NCBI RefSeq assembly: GCF_964204645.1
Contig: NC_134026.1
Location: 19,672,650 to 19,736,649, forward strand
From: Tubulanus polymorphus
Taxonomy: Eukaryota; Nemertea; Palaeonemertea; Tubulaniformes; Tubulanidae
Length of the DNA stretch: 64,000 nt
Reading direction: 5' to 3'
Shown: in pieces, positions 33,735 through 45,048 of the stretch
Layout of the letters: every line of letters starts with the position of its first letter
Numbering within the stretch: position 1 is the first letter of the stretch
Notes under the pieces: model-generated
Databases searched by the model: none
Told to the model about the DNA's origin: nothing
The model's input: the letters and a program-made list of their open reading frames with translations, nothing else
Program-made: the position numbers and the translations under genes

Positions 33735-34395
33735 AAAGACATACAGAACTCTAAAACAACAGTTAACAATTTAAGCAACGATAGACAAAACAGATAGCTG
33801 ATTACTTTACAAACCTGTTGTCAGAACCTTAATTATTTTTACATGTACATACAGAGGACTGTTAACAATTCAACCAATGAAATTGCGATAGAGATACAGA
33901 ACATACAGCTTTAACAGTAAACAATGCAACCAATGAAATTGCGATAGAGATACAGAACATACAGCTTTAACAGTAAACCATGCAACCAATGAATTGCGAT
34001 TAACTAAGACCTACGAGCAATTATCAAGTTTGATAATTGCTCGTAGCTAAGACATACAGGACAAACAGGACTAACTTAATTGCGATAGACATACAGGACA
34101 TACAGGATTAACAGTAGACAATTCAACCAACGAATTGCGATTAACTAAGACATACAGGACTAAACCACAGGACATACAGGACTAACAGTAGACAATTCAA
34201 CAACCAATGAATTGCGATTAACTAAGACATACAGGACATACAGGACTAACTTAATTGCGATAGACATACAGGACTAACAGTAAACAATGCAACCAATGAA
34301 TTGCGATCGCGATCACAAAGACATACAGGACAAACAGGAATAAACCACAGTAAATTGCGATAAAAAAGACATACAGGACTAACTGCAGTAAATAT
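33735..34395. repeat. Degenerate tandem-repeat field
   Basis: Units of roughly 45-60 bp combine GACATACAGGACTAACAGTA, ACAATGCAACCAATGAATTG and CGATTAACTAA, repeated about ten times with internal loss. It lies 1-1.6 kb inside the left TIR, in the position where DNA transposons often carry subterminal transposase-binding repeats. Confidence 0.75.
34011..34046. repeat. Perfect 17-bp hairpin inside the repeat field
   Basis: Arms CTACGAGCAATTATCAA and its exact complement are separated by two bases. They replace part of one tandem unit. Confidence 0.85.
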
Positions 34396-35161
34396 ATAGG
34401 GCCTTAGGAATGCAAAATTCATTCATTTTGTCATTTGTAAACATTCCACAACTTATTTCATTATGTCATTTCCAGTTTTCAAAGGGAATTTTCTTAACTT
34501 CAGATGCCTCGAGGACATAAACATATAGAAAGATCTGTCCCAAAAAAATGTCAAGTGTCTTTCATAGTGCAATGGGCCCTGGTTTCCACGTTTATATATC
34601 ACATATAAAATTCTACAGAAACAATCAATGAATAAGTGAAAATTTACGAATAACAAACAAGACATTCAAGCAGTTGAGTAAGTTAAAATGGGACCAATCT
34701 ATATATATTATATATGGATTATACAATTTAATCAGGGACAGCCTTGAACCGAGGTTGATGTGTCCATACACTCTCTTCATACACTCTCTGAACATGCATG
34801 TATGTATACTGCTGCCAATTGATGATAAGTCAAGGATGTTGAAGTTCTAGACATGGTCAGAATCATCCAGAGACATCGGCACGCATCACAATAACTGATG
34901 ATTTTGCAGTAACCTGTAACATAAAAAATCAAGCGGTAATCTATTCACAAAATATATTTTCCTGAAAGAAAAAACCTGAAATAGAGCACTATAAACACCA
35001 GTGCATATACATCGCTTCTTAACCTTATATATAATCGAGTAAATATATAGGTGACTAAGTGACGGTCATTATAGGCTTCTACGTTCACCATGGGAAATGA
35101 AAATATTTCTAATGTCAGGGATTCATTCGAAACCCGATCAATAATATTCTATACAAACTAT

Positions 35162-38100
35162 TTAGGAAATCGGGTCACAATGAAAACAAAACCACCTGAT
35201 ATGTTCAGGAGGAGCCTCATTGATTGGAGCACATTTCCAATGATACCATCTATGGCAATTATCACATTCAATTGAGAATGTGGACTTTTTCTTAGGATTA
35301 GCATTGCATTTTTTGTGGCAGACAGGGCAGGTTTCAGCAACTAACTGAGAAGGGGTTTTTTCAACTTTTGATGACAAAAGATTATCTAGTTTCAATTTTG
35401 CTAGGTTTTGGAGGCCTGCATTTCCAGGTTGATCTATAAGAATTTCTAATTCTTTTTCAGAATTGGAATTATTGATTTCTGTAATAGGAGAACTGTTGAG
35501 ATAATCATCTCTATTATTATAATCGATTACAATAGATTTTTTCTTATGATGATTATGTTCAATACGAATGTGCTTTTGAAGGAATGTTTCACTTGCATAT
35601 GAATTAATAACCCCATCTGCCCAACAAATAGCACATGAGATAGGTTTCAAAGATGAATGAGAAGTGGATATGTGCCTATCTAGTTCCCTGCGACATGAAC
35701 AAAGATATGGAGGATTTATTTTGTCTTTAATACAAAAGGAACAGACAATACTTTTTTCAAATAAAACAGACTTCGAGTCATTTTTAACAACTGGTATTGA
35801 CTTAATATCTTTTGGTTTGGTATCTTTTGATTTTTTTGGTAAGGATGATTTATTCTGACTTAAAATATCTGCTGAAAATTCGATATCATTGCCAGGATCT
35901 GGATCAGTGGAGTCTATGGTTTCAATTTCTGATATTTTAGCTTTTTTACCTAGTTTGATAGCAGCATTTTCAACCATAGCAGAAAAGGATACACCTCTGT
36001 TAGCAGGTCTAATTATCTTTCGCCCTCCGTGTCTTGCATTCTCAGCATCTTTAGGCATTGTAACCTTAGGGCAGTAAGGGTCTATCACTTCAAGTTCAGG
36101 AAGGTTTATGGCAACCTGATTGTCCTTGATTGGACCCTCAGCACGCCTATGAGCCATATTGTGAGGTTGTCGTTTGGCAGGTCGTCCGCTTATTAACTTA
36201 ATTCCACAGTGGCTTTCATTATGTAAAATACTTAGAATGTGCCCTTTCCGAGCAGCATTGATATCATTCGAGCTAGCAATGTGGGAATGATCTTTTAACT
36301 TATCAATGAGGGTAGATGAAACAGAAATATTTTGTCGAGTAAAATTGTAAGTTGGCAGAGGCTCCACAATGTGGAATTTATATGCATCAATTAAAGCCTT
36401 CGTTGTGGTTATATTGTTTTTTTGGGCAAAACAGGCAAAAAGATGTTTGCAAAAATATGGTTGTCCAATCATTATAAAAGCTTCACAAGTACATATACCT
36501 AGTTTCAAATTGATTAAATGGCAATTACCATCTACGTATGAAAGACAATTTTCAGGAACGATTGTAATAACGTAATTGAATAAGATACGACTGGATATTG
36601 AATCTAAATTTCCTATGTACCTTCGGCATTTTTTTGAAATGTCATATGAATGTTCCTCGGATATTGATACTTTATCGGGGAATCTTTCTTCTAAAACATC
36701 AAGCTGATTGAATGTATATTGAGTATCACCATTGAAAAAATTATCATTATCTTCTAACCTATTTAAGTTCTTTCGTGAAGAACTCTTCACAACAAACCAA
36801 TTAGTTTCTTCATCATATTTTAAAATCTCATTATTCTGTAATAAATCAAAGGCTCTTTTGCAACACTTTTCTATCTTTTCAAGGTGACGTATATTCTTAA
36901 CTCGTTGGTCAAGTTGCTTAAATTGGAGATTGTTCATATTTGTCGCTTTGATCTCATCATTAAAAACATTTTCAAACAGTAATCGTACAAAAGATGATAT
37001 CAGTTTATTTAGGTGTCCACTTAAGTAGACATCATCTATTTGTTTGAATTTGCGCTCAGTAATATTATCAGTTAATAGCAAAGGGTTATTTCTGTTAGAT
37101 TGGTCTGACTGATAAATTGATTCAGCATTGAATGCCCCAGACCAAATTTGGGAATTAAACCAATTCTTCTTTAGGTAATCAATAAATAATGTTTTTGTAT
37201 CTTGCGACATAAGGTCTAAAGAAATATCATTCTCAATAAAACTAATAAATGAATTGGCTATATCAGTTCTAGAGGAAGCATCCCATGATCTCATAATGCA
37301 TTTGAAACCAGTTTCTAGAGGCTTGCAAAATAAGCGAAGTTCTTGATTTTCATTCATGAAGCGACGAATACACTGCAGGACATGAAAATTACATAGTACT
37401 GATTTAAGATTATTGTCAGATGCTCCTTGCTTTAGACTTGCATCTTTATCATGTTGTACAAAAGGACAAAATCTAGATGTTGATGAACATGGCTTGATTC
37501 TGAAAAAACCATTGCCATCATTAAATATATAGAATTCAGATGGATGATTACATTTTTCGTCTTTACATGGTGTATTGGCTAGAACTAACTGGATGGTAGT
37601 TGCATGAGTAGCCCCCCCTTCATCACTACTAATTGATGCAGCAGCAATACGTCCTTCATTTTTGTTGTCTGCAAAAGTTACAAATGAAGTTTTGAATTTC
37701 CACGAATTGAAATCATGTTTCACGTCAATACCAATGACAGATTGTCCAAAGTTGGATAAATGTTCCAGAGAACGAGGATCAGAGAGAATAATGTGATAAT
37801 TACGTTTGAGTGTGGCATCCCCTCGTTGAAATAAAAGGACAGATTCATAGTTACCCTCTAATAATTTTTCAGTATTTCTCCAATCAGAACTTAGAATAGG
37901 TATTTCGTCTTGAGATTTCATATGTAATTTTATCGAAGATTTATCAATATATTTCAATCTATTTGAAATTTGATCTAGGGTATGGTCATGACCGGCGCCA
38001 TCATTTACATTTGATACATGAAGGTTATTGTGAGCATTGGTGGCAGAAAGAACCTTCATTGCTGTGGCTTTCATCATGACTCTATTTTCATCCCATCTAT

Positions 38101-41100
38101 CTCTAGTAGATAAATTAGGTCGCTTTTTAATTTGTAAAGGAATATTGTCATGATATTGACCATTAAGTGGTTTGCTGAAGATTCTCCACTTGGATAAATC
38201 AGTACTAAATAATACAAGTTTCGTTGCCCAATAACACATAAAATGAGGGTGAATTAATTTTTTTGGCTCAAACTGCTGCCTTAACTTCACAGGACGATCA
38301 CGTTTATTCTTCAGCTTATAGTTGTAACAGTTGGAACAAAGTGTTTCACCATCAGCATTTTTCCTCCATTTGTTAGACATGGTAATGGAGCAATGAATAC
38401 ATTGTTTATCATTTAAAACAACGTCAATTTGACATGAGGGACAATTAGTGATGTTACTGGACATATTCAACTTTGAAAGATAATATCCACATGATGATTT
38501 ACAAACTGAAGACTTTGACGAACATTTTATGAGCATTTCTGCAGCCACAAATTGAGAAGTATCCTCAACAATTGGCTCAATAAATTCAAATTTATTATCT
38601 AATCTATGGGTTTGCCAATTCTTTTTTAATGTTAAGGAAGCTTTCATCGTTGTCTGGTTACCAACAAATGAAGGCCGCACATTCTTATGCAGACGAACTG
38701 TTTTTGTAAAATCAAAAGTGAATCTATCGAAATAATATTTTGTGTCAGCACCAGTCATTACTTCCCCATTTTCAACCCATTCATCACTAAGTGGATTCTG
38801 GTTGTTGAGGTATTTCTTGATAGTGTCAATGGCTACCTGGTCATTTGTACCTTGGTCTGTACAATGAAAACTTTTATACTTCGTCTTACTGCCAGTTGAA
38901 TGAAAAGCAACTTCAAGATAATGCTTTCCTCTCCTGATGCGATGGGAGATAGTAGTTTTAGAACCATTAATATGGGAAGTTAATGGTTCAGCTGAATTTA
39001 GAGTTAATGAGGATTGAGGATTCAAAATTGAGGATGTAGATTCAGGTGTAGATTCATTATTCGAAATTGGTGTAGATTCAGGTGTAGATTTAATAGTCAA
39101 AATTGGTGCAGATTCACTATTCGAAATTGGTGTAGATTCATTAGTCAAAATTGGTGCAGATTCACTATTCGAAATTGGTGTTGATTCAGGTGTTGATTCA
39201 TTAGTCAAAATTGGTGCAGATTCACTATTTGAAATTGGTGTTGATTCATTAGTCAAAATTGCTGCAGATTCATAATTCGAAATTGGTGTAGATTCAAGTG
39301 TTGATTCATTATTCAAAATTGGTGTAGATTTAGATTTGGCTGTAGTTAAGACTGATTTGCTTTTTTTAGGGGCAATATAAGAGTCTGACATCTTTAATTC
39401 AGAACTAGCTAGTGTATTATTTGACTCAGTTGATCGTTTATGTCTCTGTCTGCGAGATAATCGTGATATCTTAGAGAAAGTAGTACTATTAGCAGTAGGT
39501 TGAGATGACTTTGAGAAGAGTTGAGTAATATCAATTAGATGTTTCATAAGCCAATTAATCAATATCAATCTAACAAAATCAGAATAGTTAGAAATGTTCT
39601 TAAGATAAGATAATTCATTGGGAGATGAAAATACACTTGAAATATCCTTTTCATAATAGGTTGCAATGCAAGCACCAATTAATGTAGCAGGGCCACAGAC
39701 AGATGAACATGATTGGAGTGGGTAATAACTAGTACAATTATTACTACATACATGCACTGAATTTTCAGTAACAAAATGAGGATCATGGAGGTGGATATAA
39801 ACAGGATCAGGGCAATTCAAACCTTTCAAAACAGATCTTAAATGATTTTTAAATTCCCTTGGACAATCCCATGCTAGTGTATCAGCATAACACAGTTTGT
39901 TACTTTTTGGGTAAAAAACTGCTAGTGCATAATGATTGGCAACAACATGTCCATAAGAATTTAGAAATACGAAATCGTTTTGGGTGCCAACATGCAGGAA
40001 AAAAATTAGTTTATCACAACTTATGAGTGGATTAGGACCGAATCTTTTATATAAATTTGAAACATATTTCTTAGCATCAAATGTAAGTGGCATCATAAAT
40101 GCATGAATATTACAGTACTGTTCATTTATCATAGATGCAAAAGCATTTAACACAGATCCTTCAAACCATTTTTGATTAGTCATCGTCTGAAGTTCTGATA
40201 CAGATACGCTATTATTATTACCAACTGGAAATTGTTGAGAGGGTTTTAAGGAAAAGAGCATATTTGAAAATGCTTGAATCTGTTCCCAATCGACTGAATC
40301 AGTGGGGCTTAAAGGCTTACTATTTACCCAAAGATTCATGGCAAAAAGATCTTGTTGTTTGGTTTTAGCATAATGTAAGAAAAGAAACCTATTAATCTGA
40401 TCAATAGAATAGCAGCCTGTATCGAGTCTCACATGGATATTAATGGAAGGGTCACGGACAATCCTTGACTGCATCTGTGCTTTTATGTCCTCCAACTGAT
40501 TTTTGTGGGGCATAGTGGGGGCATCATCAGCCAAATGACATGAATTAGACATGTCACAAATTCTGAATGACGTGACCTTTGATGGCATAACAGGAGGAAT
40601 TTTCAAAAACTGATAGTCATTGAGGCACATTTCTGTTGGATTGTAACTAAAATTTCTTCTACATACATGTTCATCATCAGAATCATTCTCATCACTATCA
40701 TCAATTATGATTGGTTCGATACCTCCACCACCTGTGATACTTAGCTGTTTTTTGTTTTCCATCCAGCTATCTTCCTGCATCTTTAATCTTTCTATCCTTT
40801 CTTTCGAACTATCTTCCTGCATCTTTTCTGCTTCCTCTATCGTTCCTTCCGAGAAATTGTCACAAGCCGCGTCCTTTCCTTCTTCCTCCATTGTCCGCCT
40901 GAAATACACATTATCAACTCACTTTTTTTAGACATATGAATAGATAGAGTATGAAATTACCCATATAGGCCTAACATAAAACATGGGTATCTCTGAGTCA
41001 TTTGCATTAAGTCATTTAGATTTGTAGGTACTAAATTAATTGAATTATGTTGTACTTACATTTCAGTATGGTTTAAACTAACATGGTCTAGAAGATCTTT

Positions 41101-42017
41101 CCAATTGGTGAATTCAACTCCGCAAAAACATGTCGAGTCAGCAGGATCCGTCTGTGGATGAATAACCTAATGTGGAAGAGCACATTAATCTGTTTTTGCT
41201 TCAACATCTAAGCAAAAATAACAAAAATGAACCCGCGTCTCGCAGAAAGGGCATCAAACTTACATGTTCCACTGACTTCCTTTTTCTGTTAAATCTTTTA
41301 GTATTGTGACAACTTCTATTGTAGCATCCCTGAATATGAAAACAAAGCTTTACAGCATAAATCATACCAATACCAATGAATTTCTATAATTTCATTTCGA
41401 GAAACATATTACTCACGTTCTTAGTCTGATAAAAAGGAGTAAATAATTGAGGCTTTAAACAAATAGCAACACCAGCCACATCAATTTTAGTCATGTACTG
41501 GAAAAAAAAGACAGATTTGTGCATGCACAGCCTTTAGGTAATTGTGAAATAAAAGTGACCAAACTAATATTAAATCATAAGTTCTTGAGATGATATGTAC
41601 CTGGTCGAATGTGAAAAAGGCTCTTTGATCTTCACAACAGAATTGTTTCCTTGTATGATGCGCAACGTCAAAACTGCTATACTGGATTGAAGGATACAAA
41701 AAACTGTTAAAATATATCTAACTTTATAAAGATAAATCACGTACAAATCACTTAGGAAAACAACTTTACCACTATTGTTGAATCATCCCATGCTCTTGCT
41801 TGATCATCCTTCAATTTGTTTTTTGCTATCAGCTATCAATATGATTCATTAATTCAATGCAAGGATTTTGAATAAAGTGGTTTCGTATTCAAGTTATAAA
41901 AACTAATTGCAAATCATTCATTTTCTAGGATATCAATGCTAAATGATTACCTTTCGTCGATGGACTGCTCTACTTCTTTGCATCTTTTCAATCTCATATG
42001 GAAAGTATTGAGGGCAC
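35162..42017 (-). CDS. Multidomain MULE transposase: Ulp1 protease, GATA finger, DDE, SWIM, C2H2, PHD
   Basis: Seven exons are in one consistent frame: 42017-41951, 41832-41770, 41681-41601, 41497-41417, 41329-41264, 41166-41060 (C2H2-like CFCG...DHVSLNH) and a 5.7-kb last exon, 40898-35162. Residue numbers below count from the ATG at 40909. The Ulp1/C48 cysteine protease at about 290-420 has H326, D343, Q399 and C405 (SSVCGPATL). A Ser/Thr-rich degenerate repeat covers 525-625. A GATA-type finger at 837-861 has C-x2-C-x17-C-x2-C. The DDE core has D1062 (VIGIDVKHD), D1154 (HDKDASL), the CNFH motif at 1173-1176 and probable E1285 (DNITE). The SWIM finger is C1473-C1475-C1487-H1489. C2H2-like fingers lie at 1723-1751 and 1759-1785. 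The PHD finger is C1861/C1864, C1882/C1885, H1890/C1893, C1908/C1911. MULE transposases cut and paste with 8-10 bp duplications, agreeing with the element ends. The roles of the protease and PHD modules are unknown; chromatin or SUMO interaction is a guess. The start codon is not located; the frame may continue from the SGNH exons upstream. Confidence 0.88.
39035..39337 (-). repeat. Coding tandem repeat (ESTPISN / ESAPILTN)
   Basis: Minisatellite in the transposase exon encoding alternating 8-residue units between the protease and the GATA finger. All repeat lengths are multiples of three, so the frame is kept. It reads as a flexible, phosphorylatable linker. Confidence 0.85.
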
Positions 42018-42076
42018 CTGATTAAGAATCATTCATTATTTCCAGTACAATCATAAAATTTATGTAGTTTGCATAC

Positions 42077-42855
42077 CTGGTAATTGGATAAAATAATGCA
42101 ATTCTACGTACATTTCATCTTCATTTTTCAATAGCAGTAGTTCCATTATCCTGTTATTTATGAACTGATTTCCCTTACGGCTGGGGTGTAACAAGTCAGT
42201 CCTAGATCACAAAATTTAGAAAAAAACAAGTTAGTTTAAATCGCGAAAAAATGCACATAACCTACTGGGCTTATTAAGATTAAACGATTACTTACGGTGA
42301 AAGGAGATCTCTTGAGAAGTGAAAATCAACGAACTTTACACCAAGTGTAAAGCATTCGCGGTGCAGCATTTCATTGTAATGAAATATTTTTGTGTCAGCA
42401 TCGAAACTTTAAAAAAGAAAGAAATTTAAAAATCATTACATCGATCATAAATATAGTACTTCAAGAAAAATCTATTCTTGATACTTACTCATCACATCGA
42501 GGAAAAAGAGCTGGTACAATGATGGTCCCAGTACATTTATAGAGCAACAATCGAATTAATTCAACGTGTCTTCGCAGAACAATCTCAAGCGGGACATCAC
42601 GCGTCATATTATTTGTTCCAACATGGACGATTAGTTGTTCCACATTCAGCATCTTCACCTTTTTCAATTCTGTAATATACAACTAATCAGTAACCCAATG
42701 AAAATGAACAATATAAATCAGTACTGAACCGAGAAATTACCTTCCATCAATGTTTCAATGGTTCCTCCGGGGCACACGATCCTTGTCCATTCAAATAAGC
42801 CTACACCATCTAGCCCAGCATACTTTAAAATGCTGTCTGCTACGAGACCAATACG
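42077..42855 (-). CDS. SGNH-hydrolase module of the giant MULE (four exons, ~177 aa)
   Basis: Exons 42855-42741, 42669-42489, 42406-42296 and 42201-42077 join in phase. They give the SGNH/GDSL blocks in order: VADSILKYAG (block I, Ala in place of the usual Gly before Asp-Ser), CPGGTIETL (block II), LIVHVGTNNM (block III) and TDLLHPSRKGNQ (block V, Asp-x-x-His). The catalytic Ser, Asp and His are therefore present. Families of this type are esterases/lipases, and SGNH domains also occur in ORF1 of some CR1 LINEs. The next exon (42017-41951) is entered in phase 1 from here. That frame gives GALNTFHMRLKRC and then a stop (SKKQIEG) in the following exon, not the transposase frame. It is either a separate protein, a product of alternative splicing, or the result of a one-base indel. 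No upstream exon with a start codon was identified. Confidence 0.8.
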
Positions 42856-44243
42856 CTACAAAAAAGATTATTTGTCAGTCTCAGGCCAATATCACAGGGA
42901 GGTGTGAGAGAGCACACTGGTTACTGTAAGACCCTACTACATGCAAAAGAAGTGACACATATATGTATATCAATGTGATAGAATTGATTGAAAAAATTGT
43001 GCATAATAGTAGCTAGTGCCCAAAAATAGAACACAGTGTTATTGAAGTGAAAATTTCTAAAATCCTCTGAAGCGGTGCTTATTTGGTAGCTACATGGGTA
43101 TTCTAATTGAATAAGCATAAAGATAAGCGTGCACACACAGTAGCCTATGCATAAACAAGGGCCAGTTTCACCTTCACCTAAAAGTCCTGCAGTGTGAAGA
43201 CTAACTTGTTCACCTAAACCACCTCTACCAGGCTGTGGAAGGCCTAACATCAGGCACTAAATTAAAAGATTCCTCTAAATCAAATTATCTATAAACATCC
43301 TCTTAATTGCAGGCAGACTGATTCAGGGAGGGGTGCAGCCCAAAATAGGGCATACATATCAGTATCATATATAATTAAAAATCAAAAGGGCACCAGATCA
43401 TCAGAAAACATAATACCTATATTTTGGAAGTAGGCCTACAGAGAACATGTTTTGGAATATAAGCTTTTTAAAAATACTTGTTGATATTTTTAATTTTTCC
43501 TTTAAATTTCATTGCGACTTAAAAGTTTTAAGGGGTGTACACCCCTGTATACTCTCCTGATCTGCCCCTGAATTGCCACTTAACAAAATTTCTCAGCTTA
43601 ATTGTTGGCTAACTAGCTCAGTGAAACTGGGACCAGACCTAATGCATACACCCTCAGTGGCCAGGGCCAGGATTAAACAGTTAGGCTACGTATATAAATA
43701 AAGGAATGAAAAGTACTTATCCTGAAATTGGTTAGGCTATCTATCTGCAACAAGAAATACATTTTCATTGACTCTGAATACAGGGAACTACCATTCTTCT
43801 GTTTCGAGGCCTTAAAATTTATTGTTTATTTTTTGTTGCTGGATTTGGAATGGTTGTTGGAATATTTAAGGCCTAGTAGGTGGTGACTGTGTACGGGCAA
43901 CATAGGCCTATACCCAGTGGCATGGCAATGGCATGCCACTGGGTACCCACTACTGCACTATAGTATACTGCCTACGGCTACTGCGACTGGTGGTTCGGTT
44001 GGCAGAAATTACTTTTTAACATGGGGGGGGGGGAGGGGGGAAGTAAGCGTGGATGAAGACAAATTAATTTAGCCGAGTAAGTAGCAAGCAAGTAAAGTAG
44101 TGGCAGTACAGTAGGCCTAGCGACAATGTGAGTGTGGTGGTAACGTGGCCGTGGTGGCAATAACAAGACTCCAAAACTGGCAAAAGCCAAAATTAAAAAG
44201 CCCTGCCGCCGCGCGGTCGCGACGCCTCGCCTGCACCACCGTG
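42856..44243. other. Giant MULE interior between SGNH exons and the nested element
   Basis: No supportable gene. It contains a G-run at 44023-44040 and many TAGGCCTA-type words. The 5' exon(s) of the SGNH/transposase gene should lie here or beyond the nested element. Confidence 0.5.
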
Positions 44244-44245
44244 TA
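44244..44245. repeat. TA target-site duplication of the nested element (left)
   Basis: TA directly outside the left TIR. The partner TA is at 49731-49732. Confidence 0.8.
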
Positions 44246-44270
44246 GGGTAACTCCACGTAATTTCGGAAG
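44246..44270 (+). repeat. Left TIR of the nested element
   Basis: 25 bp, perfect match to the complement of 49706-49730. Confidence 0.95.
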
Positions 44271-44273
44271 ACC

Positions 44274-44716
44274 ACGTAATTTCGGAAGTTTTCTTCTACG
44301 GCCTCTCAGCAGTCGCGTAGAGGGAATACCTATTCGGACGAGCTTAAATTTGAAAAAGGGGAGGTAGGTTGGTATTTCCTGGGAATTCCACGGAAATCCG
44401 CGCCGTTTTGATGACGTAGTACGCATTTCTTCCCGGCACACGAAACCAGCGAAGCAGGAGATAAAAATCGGTCATGTAAGTACATTATTGATTGCCCCAT
44501 TTTTACGGCATTTCGCGGCCAGCTGTTATGTAAACACTACTAAGAAGTTCTAGGAAGTAAAAAGTTTGTTTATAAACATTCATTCGCTATTGGAATACGG
44601 TCATTGATGAAATATCAGCGATTTTTAGAAACTCGCTCGCCTACACATAATTTCGGATATCGTATACCCGGTTATTCTGGCTCGTTCACGTAATTTCGGA
44701 AGTTCCGAATTTATGT
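44274..44716. repeat. Subterminal repeat cluster, left end
   Basis: Copies of the TIR core ACGTAATTTCGGAAG lie at 44274-44288 and 44688-44702 (exact), with a variant ACATAATTTCGGA at 44644 and an inverted TTCCGAATTTATGT at 44703. They are likely transposase binding sites. Confidence 0.75.
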
Positions 44717-45048
44717 ATAGATGGTATTTGTGTGTGTTTTCTCGGTAGTCTATCATCAAACAGGCCTTTTTCTGAGATAACTGTCACAAAAGAGTGCATA
44801 CTGAAAACAAATGCAAATTGATTCATCATTTTAGCCCCAGAGCCTAGGCCTATAACCTAGTCTCCATAACACAGTTATCAGTAGGCCTAAATTATGAAAA
44901 TGCCATTCTGAGATCAGGTTGTAACTAATAACATGTGATGATATTTACTAAGGAAAATAATTAAGGCTTATTTATAAAAGAAAATGAATTCATTTTATTA
45001 TTATTTTTATAATCAACATGATATTTACAATGTTTTTTATTTTTAAGT

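Larger units (their letters stand above)
32814..35161. other. Left subterminal region of the giant MULE
   Basis: It holds no convincing gene. It contains a probable hAT-like MITE (33473-33713), a degenerate tandem-repeat field (33735-34395) and the 3' flank of the transposase gene. Confidence 0.6.

Noticed and set aside
33735-34395. CRISPR-like array
   Set aside because: Units are degenerate and variable in length without spacer structure, and the genome is animal.
42921-43250. 109-residue minus open frame upstream of the SGNH exons
   Set aside because: Low-complexity translation, no splice fit to the exon at 42855 and no family resemblance.
43320-43575. Possible second hAT-like MITE (CAGGGAGGGGTG ... 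CTGCCCCTG)
   Set aside because: The end sequences match each other too weakly and no target duplication is seen.
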